Shown: piece by piece, positions 16,510 through 23,944 of the stretch | Layout of the letters: the number at the start of each line of letters is the position of its first letter | How positions within the stretch are numbered: position 1 is the stretch's first letter | Source: a virus | DNA: 37,868 nucleotides | IMG/VR virus record: IMGVR_UViG_3300046507_000885 | Location: 1 to 37,868 of that record | Direction: 5' to 3' (one strand) | Translations under genes and position numbers: made by a program | The notes under the pieces: generated by a model | What the model saw: the letters and a program-made list of their open reading frames with translations, nothing else | Told to the model about the DNA's origin: nothing | The model's database searches: none

Positions 16510-18455
16510 CAGTTTTTATTCCAGTGAGAGGATTTCTTCCGCGGCCGTTCTTCAGCGTCCGGTTCATTGCCGCCAGTGACAGCAGCAACCAGCAGATCGA
16601 GATCAAGCCCGAAACGCTGTTGGCAGATACGTAGCGCAGCGAGCGCGTACACGAAGCAGTCGAGCGCCTCGTTTCGGCGGCCGCCGCTGTCCCAGCGCAT
16701 CACGCGCTTACCTTTAGAAATGGCTGCTTTCTTCTTTTCTGAGGTGAGTTGCTTCACCTCCGACTCGTCGCAGATCGCGTCGTTGGCCGGAAGGTGAACC
16801 ACCCCGGGCTGAGACACGCCCGCCTGGGAAGCAGCCGTATCGACGGGGAGCCCCATCCGGCTGTAGAGCAGCTCCTTGGCGTTGTCGGTACCGACCTCGG
16901 TGAGGAAGACCTTGTGCACCTTGTTCTTCGTGCGCGGGAAGTTCGCGATCGGCTTGCCATAGATGGTCGCACCACGGATTGGCACAACCCATTGCACGCC
17001 GTGCTTGCGGCTCTCGGCGTAGACCTCATCCGCATAGTGGCCGCCGGCGTCCCACGTCCAGCGCTCAACCTTCATGACGGTGCCATCGACCCGGGTGAAC
17101 TGCCGGTGCAACTCAAGCCCTACCTTACGGCGGAGCTCTTCACTGGCAGGGTCGCCCATCAGGATGAAGCGGTGAACCAACCACGCTTCCTCGCCCGGAC
17201 CGAACGCCCATACCCGCCCTTCGAAACGGTCGTCTTGAGTATCGATGCCACCAACAAGGACCAGTCCGAGAGCCGGTACCTGCGGATAAACTTCACGGCG
17301 ACCGTACAGAACTTCGGAGTCGAGCTTCTCGCCCTGGTCGTCGTCCCAAGTTTCGCCGCGCGTGGTGTTGATGAAGGTGATCAGCTTCGATACGTCGCCT
17401 TTCACCTTCAGCCATTCTTCAGCCAGGCTGAGCCACGTACTCCAGGTGCTGTAGATCGCCCAGATACTGAAGCTGACCGAGCGCGGGGTGCGGATGATTT
17501 CGTCATCAACCCCAAACCAGTCCATGCCATCCCGTGTCCAGATGCCGGTGTGCTCGCAGATCCACCGCCCGGTCTTGGAAACCTCGACCATTTCGTTATG
17601 CCAGATGACGCAGGCAGCGTGCTCGCACACGTACCAGGCTTTCTCGGCCTCACCGAGCGCGTTCTTTTCCCACTTGAGGCCGAACTCACAATCCTTGCCG
17701 CCCCATTTGAGCGACTGCTCCTGTCGGCAGTGCGGACAGTTGATGTGGAACTTGAGCAGGTAGGGCGACTCTTCGACGGCCTTGGTGATCTGGCAGGAGC
17801 CGACTCGTTTCGGCGTTGAGCCGCGAATTGACTTCGGGTAGATAGCACCGTTAAGTCGCTTGTCGCCCAGGGTAATCGGCGCGCCCTCGCCTTCGATGCT
17901 TTCGTCAAAGTTCGAGAGCTCGTCGTAGATAACTTCGTCGGCGGATTTCTCACGGTAGTTGCGTGATGCCTTTCCGCCCCTGATCCAGAGTGTCCGCCGG
18001 TTCGCGAATATCTTCTGGTCGAGGGTGTTGTCGCTGTGCTTGCGGCCGAACCACGGAGCCAGATCGCCCAGCGCAGGTACGTCGCGGATCATGCCATTGA
18101 CGTGGCTTTTGCTGATGTCCTCGGCGTCCGGGTCGGTCGGGCTCCACATCATGACGTTGCGGCGTTTGTGCTGGATCTTGTAGCCGATGTTCGCCATCAA
18201 CAACTTGGTGTAACCGATCCGCGCCGACTTGATGAAGTTGACGACGTTGATCAGGTCGTTGCCCATGCTGTTCAGGATCGCAACCTGAAACGGCTCGGTC
18301 GTCCACTTGCCTTCGTTGTACGAGGACTCGGCGGACATATAGAAATTAGCGTCGGCCCACTCGACTGCCGTTTGCGGTGGTTCTTTGTAGAGCGCCTGGA
18401 GTCCTAGCTTGATCGACTTGCGAAGATCATTCAGCCACGGACTCAACGTACTCAT
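16509..18455 (-). CDS. Terminase large subunit, GpA family
   Basis: 648 residues. The ATPase part starts at about 30 with VEWADANFYMSAESSYNEGKW and has the P-loop-like KSARIGYTK (76-84) of the lambda gpA family, then MMWSPTDPDAEDISKSHV. A Cys-rich element (NCPHCRQEQSLKW) and the nuclease region beginning VGGIDTQDDRFEGRVWAFG follow. The enzyme cuts concatemers at cos and pumps DNA. GpA-family enzymes act at cos sites, consistent with the GC-rich cos candidate near 19.05 kb. It overlaps the small subunit by 29 bases. Confidence 0.95.
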   Translation of the reverse strand: MSTLSPWLNDLRKSIKLGLQALYKEPPQTAVEWADANFYMSAESSYNEGKWTTEPFQVAILNSMGNDLINVVNFIKSARIGYTKLLMANIGYKIQHKRRNVMMWSPTDPDAEDISKSHVNGMIRDVPALGDLAPWFGRKHSDNTLDQKIFANRRTLWIRGGKASRNYREKSADEVIYDELSNFDESIEGEGAPITLGDKRLNGAIYPKSIRGSTPKRVGSCQITKAVEESPYLLKFHINCPHCRQEQSLKWGGKDCEFGLKWEKNALGEAEKAWYVCEHAACVIWHNEMVEVSKTGRWICEHTGIWTRDGMDWFGVDDEIIRTPRSVSFSIWAIYSTWSTWLSLAEEWLKVKGDVSKLITFINTTRGETWDDDQGEKLDSEVLYGRREVYPQVPALGLVLVGGIDTQDDRFEGRVWAFGPGEEAWLVHRFILMGDPASEELRRKVGLELHRQFTRVDGTVMKVERWTWDAGGHYADEVYAESRKHGVQWVVPIRGATIYGKPIANFPRTKNKVHKVFLTEVGTDNAKELLYSRMGLPVDTAASQAGVSQPGVVHLPANDAICDESEVKQLTSEKKKAAISKGKRVMRWDSGGRRNEALDCFVYALAALRICQQRFGLDLDLLVAAVTGGNEPDAEERPRKKSSHWNKN

Positions 18456-18972
18456 CTAATAATTCCGGAAGTTGCTCACCAAAACTGGCGGCAATATTTC
18501 GAGCAAGCGCAATCTCCCGCTCCACCGACTCGATGATTCGAGGGTCAACCTCTGGGTGACGCCGAGTAACGGTCTTGCCGACGGTGTCGAGTTTCGAGCC
18601 GATCTGTGCGGCGATTTTGGCAAGGGCAAATGTGGCAAACGGGACTGGCACCAGCTGCTTGTCCAGGACCAGGTTCTTTTTCTCCTGAGCGATCCGCTGG
18701 GCGGCGGTGAGACCGCGGCGCTCCTCGAGCAGCTTGTACTCGATCAGCGGATCGAGACCTTCGGTCCCCTCACCCGCTGGTTGTTGTTTCCGCTGCGAGT
18801 GTTCAACGCGGTTTTCGACCACGTTCTGTACCGTGTAGAACGCCTCGCGACCGAGCCGCGCGACAGGCGCAACTCCCCATTTGTCAAAGGCTTGCGGAGA
18901 AATCCCCAGGCTGGAAGCCATCTCGGATTTGTTCAACCATCCGCGCTGCTTGGTTGTTTCGTTTTTGGCCAT
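18427..18972 (-). CDS. Terminase small subunit, Nu1-like
   Basis: About 181 residues from the ATG at 18972. The N-terminus LNKSEMASSLGISPQAFDKWGVAPVARLGREAFY is a winged-helix motif as in lambda Nu1 (cos-binding), and the middle is a long charged helix. It sits immediately upstream of the large subunit and overlaps it. No strong ribosome site is near the ATG. It would bind cosB and guide the large subunit. Position next to a GC-rich palindromic stretch supports a cos phage. Confidence 0.85.
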   Translation of the reverse strand: MAKNETTKQRGWLNKSEMASSLGISPQAFDKWGVAPVARLGREAFYTVQNVVENRVEHSQRKQQPAGEGTEGLDPLIEYKLLEERRGLTAAQRIAQEKKNLVLDKQLVPVPFATFALAKIAAQIGSKLDTVGKTVTRRHPEVDPRIIESVEREIALARNIAASFGEQLPELLDEYVESVAE

Positions 18973-19014
18973 GATTAAACAACAACCAACCTCTGAAAAA
19001 AGGTCATACATGTT

Positions 19015-19095
19015 TGATGGGCGGGGCCCGAATTACCCGCAAGGGGTTGGGGCCCCGGGAAGGACCCAAAGGGGGGGTACCCCCTGGCCCTGACC
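19015..19095. other. Candidate cos region (GC-rich, palindromic)
   Basis: Between terminase small subunit and the gpZ-like gene is a dense GC stretch with GGGGCCC (19023), GGGGCCCCGGG (19049) and the perfect 12-base palindrome GGGGGTACCCCC (19073-19084). It carries no convincing ORF. In cos phages the cohesive-end site lies at this place, just upstream of the Nu1-like gene. The exact cut sites cannot be read from sequence. Confidence 0.45.
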
Positions 19096-19096
19096 G

Positions 19097-19840
19097 TCAG
19101 CCCCGGGCTGTGGACAGTGCCTGATCCATCGCGCTGGCGAATTCCTTCGCTCGGTTCGCCTTCACGATGTTGTCTGCGATCTTGTAGAACGGAACGATCA
19201 CTCGATACCCAGGCTCGCCCTCACTGAAGATGAAGACAGGGCGAACGGCATCACCGAACGCGGTCTTCTTCCTCTCCCAAATACCTTGGGTACCATCGAC
19301 ATCACCTGCGAAATACTTCTGGGCATTGCCCTTGCGCTTACTGCGCTTGCTGCCAGTGGCGTTGGCCTGCACACCACTAACAGTCTCGGCCGCGCCAAGG
19401 CCCGACAGGATCTTCATGATCGTGCCGCGCGGTACGTTGCCGAATTGATTGAGCGCTGATGCTGCGGGAATTGCGTACTGACCTGGCTTCATGATGCCCT
19501 TGCCGATCAGTGCTTTCTCGAAACGCTTATGTGGTCGACGACCGCCCTTCACAGGCTGTTGCAGGTAAGTGTCAGCAGGTACACCCGATGTCCACGCATC
19601 CTTGAAGAACGTACGCGCTTCAGGGTTGCCTTTCTTCGCGGCCTTCACATAAAGGCTATTCATCGTCGTTGCGGTTGGTCTATCGAGGCGAGCCCTCATT
19701 ACCGAGAGCTCACCCTGCTTAACTAGCATCGCCAAGCGTGTGGCCATCAACGCGAATGCAAAAGGAATCTGCTTGCTGCCTACCGTGCGCAGAGCCTTGG
19801 AAAGCTCCTCCACATTGGTACGAGCATCGATCTTAAGCAT
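19097..19840 (-). CDS. Hypothetical structural protein, possibly minor tail protein Z-like
   Basis: 247 residues. It has an N-terminal helical segment (NVEELSKALRTVGSKQIPFAFALMATRLAML), a basic central stretch (SKRSKRKGNAQKYFAGD) and a C-terminal helix ending KEFASAMDQALSTARG. The general pattern, helix then basic then VIVPFYKIADN, is like prophage minor tail protein Z, but the match is loose. It lies between the holin-like genes and the cos candidate. No catalytic motif is visible. Confidence 0.55.
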   Translation of the reverse strand: MLKIDARTNVEELSKALRTVGSKQIPFAFALMATRLAMLVKQGELSVMRARLDRPTATTMNSLYVKAAKKGNPEARTFFKDAWTSGVPADTYLQQPVKGGRRPHKRFEKALIGKGIMKPGQYAIPAASALNQFGNVPRGTIMKILSGLGAAETVSGVQANATGSKRSKRKGNAQKYFAGDVDGTQGIWERKKTAFGDAVRPVFIFSEGEPGYRVIVPFYKIADNIVKANRAKEFASAMDQALSTARG

Positions 19841-19846
19841 TTGCCT

Positions 19847-20197
19847 TCACCTGTGTTTGTGGCGATCAATAGGCTTGGGCGTGGTTTTGTCGCAACCCAT
19901 GCAGTGCTCGCAGTTCAAGGTGCGACACAACCAAGCTTTGACCGTAAGCCACCAGGTGACCATGAAGATGTGCCGTATACCAGCCAGGGCCAGTGATACA
20001 TGGAGCGTCAATCCGGCAGTAGTCGGGCCAAAGAAGATGTTCTGGTTACGCGCCATTACCACGAAGCCGCTGATGGCAATAGCGGAATAGATGAGTTTGC
20101 CGAGAATGCCATCCCTTACCTTCCCGCTCAGTACGCACCAGGTCGCCCAAAGGGAGATCAGGCCGCACGCGATAGAGTTGATCAGTTCAAGGTTCAT
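19847..20197 (-). CDS. Small membrane protein, possible holin or antiholin
   Basis: About 116 residues from an ATG overlapping the upstream stop (ATGA). Three hydrophobic segments (about 5-20, 29-46 and 62-85) are followed by a Cys/Lys/His-rich tail (NCEHCMGCDKTTPKPIDRHKHR). Coupled to a second membrane protein upstream. Two adjacent small membrane proteins at the head of a late operon resemble holin and holin partner genes, but the family is not recognised. The Cys-rich tail (CEHCMGC) could bind metal. Confidence 0.55.
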   Translation of the reverse strand: MNLELINSIACGLISLWATWCVLSGKVRDGILGKLIYSAIAISGFVVMARNQNIFFGPTTAGLTLHVSLALAGIRHIFMVTWWLTVKAWLCRTLNCEHCMGCDKTTPKPIDRHKHR

Positions 20198-20523
20198 GGT
20201 GGATTGCCCCCGCCGAACCGTTGGCGAATGAACGCCCATAGGTCGGCAGCTTTGATTGCCCTGGTGATCGCGGCGATCAGCGACCCACCAAAAGTACCAA
20301 GCAGAAAGCCGATGCCAGCAACGCTGCGTGGCTCAACCACTCCCAGATAGGCGCTGATGAGACCTGTCAGATAGTGGGCACAAACAGCACCAGAGAAGAT
20401 GAAGATGGCCCACGCCTTTCGGTCAACGAGGTCATCCCGATGCCAAAAGCTGGCAGCGATGGCACCCAACAGACCGGCAAATGCCCAGTCGAGTTTGTCG
20501 AACAGGCGCTGTAGAAACTCCAT
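20194..20523 (-). CDS. Phage holin-like membrane protein
   Basis: About 109 residues from the ATG at 20523. Three hydrophobic segments (residues about 14-25, 37-55 and 67-85), a charged loop (WHRDDLVDRKAW) and a basic C-terminus (IRQRFGGGNPP) match small class I-type holins of Pseudomonas prophages. A holin would let the endolysin reach the wall. It is the first gene after a strong terminator and is coupled to the next membrane gene. Confidence 0.65.
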   Translation of the reverse strand: MEFLQRLFDKLDWAFAGLLGAIAASFWHRDDLVDRKAWAIFIFSGAVCAHYLTGLISAYLGVVEPRSVAGIGFLLGTFGGSLIAAITRAIKAADLWAFIRQRFGGGNPP

Positions 20524-20552
20524 GCGCGCTACTCCGTGGGCATGATTGAAAT

Positions 20553-20575
20553 AAAAAAGGCCGGTGTTACCGGCC
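20553..20575 (-). terminator. Strong intrinsic terminator upstream of the holin genes
   Basis: Minus strand: GGCCGGT-AAC-ACCGGCC followed by TTTTTT. It separates the 80-residue gene from the holin genes, so late transcription must read through or start again. Confidence 0.85.
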
Positions 20576-20602
20576 AAACGCTGGGGAGCAGCGGCGAATT
20601 GG

Positions 20603-20845
20603 TTATTCAGCCTTGTGTATATCGATGTAGTACTCGGAACCGATTTCAAGCTTGGCCGCGACCTGCGCAGTAATGCTCAGTTGGATTTCGCCATACGGGG
20701 TGAGCTTTCCGAAAATTGCATTTTCTTCGCACGGATCAGCCGACCACACGGCACCAAGGCGCACACGTTGCTGGCCTTCAGGTTCTGTTTCAACTTGCGG
20801 CCAAATGTTGTGGCAGATCATTTTGCAGCGCACGGTTGTGCTCAT
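20603..20845 (-). CDS. Conserved hypothetical phage protein
   Basis: 80 residues, beta-rich. MSTTVRCKMICHNIWP, an EGQQRVRLGAVWSADPCEENAIFGKLTPYGEIQLSI segment and a C-terminal EIGSEYYIDIHKAE. I do not recognise a function; the pattern (small beta protein with conserved AVYS/W..D..EN..F...TP.G) occurs in many phages. ATG with AGGAG 6 bases upstream. It is the first gene after the two terminators at 21.0 kb. Confidence 0.7.
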   Translation of the reverse strand: MSTTVRCKMICHNIWPQVETEPEGQQRVRLGAVWSADPCEENAIFGKLTPYGEIQLSITAQVAAKLEIGSEYYIDIHKAE

Positions 20846-20904
20846 GTTGCACTCCTGGGTGAGTACAGGTTTTGCGTTTCAGTCTTGCGCCTGCGGATAT
20901 GAAT

Positions 20905-20952
20905 CGGCTCCAGCAGCACTCCCAGCTCGGAGCAATGGGTGTGGTGGAGCCG
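20905..20952. other. Long imperfect hairpin in the late leader
   Basis: CGGCTCCA and TGGAGCCG pair perfectly (8 bp) around an inner CACTCCCA/TGGGTGTG stem with one mismatch. It is immediately next to two terminators. It could be a structured RNA element or a DNA-binding site. Confidence 0.5.
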
Positions 20953-20958
20953 AAAACT

Positions 20959-20984
20959 AAAAAGCCCCGGCAAATGCCGAGGCT
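20959..20984 (-). terminator. Intrinsic terminator between DUF2971 gene and late genes
   Basis: Minus strand AGCCTCGGCA-TT-TGCCGGGGCT (one G-T pair) followed by TTTTTA. Second of two tandem terminators here. Confidence 0.8.
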
Positions 20985-21002
20985 CGAAGAACTGTAGAAA
21001 GC

Positions 21003-21029
21003 AAAAAGCCCAACTCAGGGTCGGGCTTT
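21003..21029 (-). terminator. Intrinsic terminator, first of the tandem pair
   Basis: Minus strand AGCCCGAC-CCTGA-GTTGGGCT followed by TTTTTGC. It lies about 70 bases past the stop of the DUF2971 gene. Confidence 0.8.
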
Positions 21030-21095
21030 GCTCGCGGAAAAACCGCAAAGTAACTGAAATCTATCGATCGTCCCCGGGCCTGTCAAGCAGCAGAC

Positions 21096-21938
21096 TCAAA
21101 AACATATTCCACCTTTGAGTATGCTTCGATCTACATCGAACGACCTTGCTGATAATTGGGTTCTGTAAACGGGTATGCCCAGCTTTTTTCCGACTTCAAC
21201 CACATCGATTCGCAAGCTCTCAGGTGCATTGTGCCCAACTATAACTTCCGAGATTGCTTCAAATGGCACTTTAAACAGATGCAAATTATAAGGTTTTGCC
21301 TCAATTATTTTATTAGCGTCTTGGAGCATGGCTAACAACCTATCCTCCTCTTCATAGGCCCAGTCTACCGACTTAGTAACAAAGACATCCAACCCGGAAT
21401 TGTCCGGTAGCCGTTTGGCCATTATCGTTCTATCCCGACGATACTTCACAGGTAACAATGCAGTTCTGCGAGGCCCATCAAAATCTGTTATTTCTTTAAA
21501 AAAATCATGATCGCGCCGAAAACCGACGCAAAATCCCGAATATGTTTTTGTATAATGAGACCACATCAAGGCGCTATCCCAACGGCGTGAAAGGGATAAG
21601 ATCCCAAGTCCTTCATTGATTCGCCTATGGTTCAAATCAAGCGTAAAATCTCTGTAGCGCCACGGTTCATCAATCATCACCCTTTTGATGCGATTGAAAG
21701 CCTCGCCAATTTCTCGAGACTTCTTCAACCTCTCTTCCTCACTATCACTTGCTTTGTATCCGACATGCTCTAGAACCCGGGAGAACACCTCCGCTGCCAA
21801 CTCTTGGGGAGATGAGTCTGGAAAAGCAGCCAAACACTCATATGGATCATTTAGAGCTGCCGCTTGAGTAAACCTCAATAAGCCATTTTCTAAGAACGCA
21901 CTCCGCTCTGCCCCCAAATACTTGTAAACGTTTTCCAT
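21096..21938 (-). CDS. DUF2971 domain protein (accessory gene)
   Basis: About 280 residues from the ATG at 21938. DUF2971 motifs: VYKYLGAERSAFLENGLLRFTQAAALNDPYE at the start, LSLSRRWDSALMWSHYTKTYSGFCVGF in the middle, then LPVKYRRDR and WAYEEEDRL. The biochemical role of this family is not established. The gene is clearly more AT-rich than its neighbours and lies between antiterminator Q and the late genes, with its own terminators. This is the pattern of an acquired accessory gene (moron), possibly for host defence or exclusion; that role is inferred. Confidence 0.85.
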   Translation of the reverse strand: MENVYKYLGAERSAFLENGLLRFTQAAALNDPYECLAAFPDSSPQELAAEVFSRVLEHVGYKASDSEEERLKKSREIGEAFNRIKRVMIDEPWRYRDFTLDLNHRRINEGLGILSLSRRWDSALMWSHYTKTYSGFCVGFRRDHDFFKEITDFDGPRRTALLPVKYRRDRTIMAKRLPDNSGLDVFVTKSVDWAYEEEDRLLAMLQDANKIIEAKPYNLHLFKVPFEAISEVIVGHNAPESLRIDVVEVGKKLGIPVYRTQLSARSFDVDRSILKGGICF

Positions 21939-21989
21939 AAAAAGGGATCCTTCAACAAATCGGTTTGCGCCCAAAAAACAGAAATTTTG

Positions 21990-22343
21990 TTAAGCCGCTT
22001 GTCTTCTCGATTCTAGCGCGCCATCGATCCAGGCAACACCAGCCTTCCAGAGCTGCCGGGTCTTCTCTTCGCCGAAGCCAAGTTTCTTGCCGACATCTAC
22101 CAGCGCCTTGTCGCGGGCGGTGTAGTACTTCATCAGCACGTTGCCACACTCAGGGTAGCGCTTGAGCAGTCGGCCCATCAAACCATCGATCATCAGTGCA
22201 TCGTCATCGGTGATCATCGGGTTGTGCAGCGCGTTCTCCCGGGACGCGCAGCAGGACACGCCGGAACCCAGCACGACCCAGCGGCCCCAATGCTCCAGCA
22301 GGTCTTCAGCAGTGCGCTCGGTGAAGCTCTTTGTTCTCGCCAT
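21990..22343 (-). CDS. Late antiterminator Q-like protein (PF06530 type)
   Basis: 117 residues. The family pattern is LEHWGRWV near the start, then GVSCCASRENAL, TDDDALMIDGLMGRLLKRYPE and a helix-turn-helix-like KALVDVGKKLGFGEEKTRQLWKAGVAWIDG. It matches the short Q proteins of phages such as 933W. Q binds at the late promoter and lets RNA polymerase pass terminators. It is the penultimate gene of the leftward early block, as Q is in lambda. Late terminators follow at 21.03, 20.98 and 20.57 kb. Confidence 0.85.
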   Translation of the reverse strand: MARTKSFTERTAEDLLEHWGRWVVLGSGVSCCASRENALHNPMITDDDALMIDGLMGRLLKRYPECGNVLMKYYTARDKALVDVGKKLGFGEEKTRQLWKAGVAWIDGALESRRQAA

Positions 22344-22346
22344 GAA

Positions 22347-22661
22347 TCAATCCCCCTTGAAAGACGAGCGGCCGGCACCGCGGCTGTTGTTCTGCTGGTA
22401 CTGCTCGACGGTGCTGTTCGCCGCCGGAGCGAGGGTTGCAAGGTGGCGCTCCCGACGCAGCAACATGCCCAGCTGCACCACCAGGTCATCCACCGGCAAA
22501 GGCTCAAGCGTTACCACGTGCACCAGGCCTGAGGCATGACAACCAATGCAGTCGAGTTGGTGAAACACGCCTCGGATGACCCCCTTCCCGGCACAGGACG
22601 GGCAGTCGGTGAGCGGGATCAGGCAGCGCACAAAGGCGGGGCCATGAGTCTTTTTATCCAT
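22347..22661 (-). CDS. Zinc-finger protein next to Q
   Basis: 104 residues. Four cysteines (20, 23, 38, 41) in CPSCAGKGV...CIGCHASG form a DnaJ-type zinc finger pattern. The rest is a helix (VVQLGMLLRRERHLATLAP) and a disordered Gln/Asn-rich tail. It starts 3 bases before the Q gene. A similar finger occurs within the longer YbcQ-type Q proteins, so it may work with Q, but this is inference. No enzyme motif is seen. Confidence 0.7.
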   Translation of the reverse strand: MDKKTHGPAFVRCLIPLTDCPSCAGKGVIRGVFHQLDCIGCHASGLVHVVTLEPLPVDDLVVQLGMLLRRERHLATLAPAANSTVEQYQQNNSRGAGRSSFKGD

Positions 22662-22663
22662 TT

Positions 22664-23944
22664 TTAAACCTCGCCTATGGTTGTTTCTTGAATGGCCTCG
22701 CAGGCCTTACGTTCTGCGGCTTTCGGGGCATTACCAGAATCTCCCGATCTAAAGCCGGTCAACGCGTGAATACGTTTGAAGCCCTTCGCATCTAGATACG
22801 CGCACCACCGATCCAACGCCTCACGCTTGCGGCTCATCACGTCTGACTGGATGTACACCTTCACGTTGTGGCCCATGGCGTGGTTGATCAGCAGTTCACC
22901 GATGAGGTGATCGACGCCGATGTCTGCCCAGCCGGTGCGGGCCACCTTGCGCAGGTCATGACTGGTCCACTCACCCTGCCCCAGTCGGGTGAACACGGCA
23001 CTGGCCTGACCGTCACTGAGCGCCTTGCCATTGCGTGATGGGAACAGGTACTGACCGGCATAGCCGCTCGCCCACTGGGTTTCGCGATAAGTCATCAGCA
23101 ACTGGCGTACCTGGTCGGTCAGCGGCAGGTGATGCTCGACGCCGGTCTTGGTGTTCTCGGCCGGAATGAACCACTCGCGCTCGGCCAGGCTGATGTGCGA
23201 CCACTGGGCCTGACGGGTCTCACCGATGCGGGTGCCGTGGCAGAGCATCATCAGAGCAAGCATTGCATCCGCCGGGGCGCTGGCCATGGCATCCCGCAGT
23301 AGAGCAATCAGGTCCTGAAGCTGGGTCACCCGCAACCGGGACGGCTTCACACCGACCTTGGCTTTGGAGAAGTCGCTAAATTTGACGTCCTTCATCGGGT
23401 TGGCCGCGATCAGCCGAAGCTTGAACGCCTGGCGGAATGCCAGGGCCAGCAGCTGGAACGCAGAACGCACGTAATCGATACCGATGGATTCCTGCGCAGG
23501 CCACATGAACTGATCGTCTAGGGTGGCCTTGTCGATTGAGGCCAACGGCACAGCGCCCAGCAGCGGCTTCAGGTGGCACTTGATCAGTGATGCGCCCGTC
23601 TTCTTGCGCTTGCTCGACAGGCTACGGTCGCGGGCCATCCGGTCGGCATACCAGTCCAGCAGCTCACCCGTCAGAACCCACTTCGACAGGTTGGAGCCAG
23701 CGCCGGCATCAAGCCGCAGGCGAATCGCCGGCAGCGCCGCGACCACCTGCTTGGTGTTGAGGTCAGGGAAGTTGCCGACGAGGTTCCATTTCCCCTTGAG
23801 CACCAGGTACCACGAAGCCCGGGCACGATCCTTGTTGAAGCGCAGGTAAAGGCCGCGATTGTCGGTGTCGCGCAGATCGCGCACGGCGCTGGCGGCTTGC
23901 CGTTTGATTTCGGCGTCGGACATCTTCACCGCGGCGCTACTCAT
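22664..23944 (-). CDS. Tyrosine recombinase in the early region (second recombinase)
   Basis: About 426 residues from the ATG at 23944, overlapping the VRR-NUC stop. An N-terminal Arm-like part and SAM-like core precede the catalytic domain. All catalytic residues of tyrosine recombinases are visible: Arg239 (HGTRIGE), Lys266 (NTKTG), His329/Arg332 (SHDLRK), His355 (INHAMGH) and Tyr364. It is thus probably active. It is a different protein from the integrase at the right end. Its position in the replication/recombination block suggests dimer resolution or a second integration function; neither can be decided from sequence. Confidence 0.9.
   Translation of the reverse strand: MSSAAVKMSDAEIKRQAASAVRDLRDTDNRGLYLRFNKDRARASWYLVLKGKWNLVGNFPDLNTKQVVAALPAIRLRLDAGAGSNLSKWVLTGELLDWYADRMARDRSLSSKRKKTGASLIKCHLKPLLGAVPLASIDKATLDDQFMWPAQESIGIDYVRSAFQLLALAFRQAFKLRLIAANPMKDVKFSDFSKAKVGVKPSRLRVTQLQDLIALLRDAMASAPADAMLALMMLCHGTRIGETRQAQWSHISLAEREWFIPAENTKTGVEHHLPLTDQVRQLLMTYRETQWASGYAGQYLFPSRNGKALSDGQASAVFTRLGQGEWTSHDLRKVARTGWADIGVDHLIGELLINHAMGHNVKVYIQSDVMSRKREALDRWCAYLDAKGFKRIHALTGFRSGDSGNAPKAAERKACEAIQETTIGEV

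Noticed and set aside
16749-17819. 356-codon plus-strand frame
   Set aside because: Antisense shadow of the large terminase gene.
20194-20649. Longer reading frame for the holin-like gene
   Set aside because: The added 42 codons would cover the terminator at 20553-20575; the ATG at 20523 is more natural.
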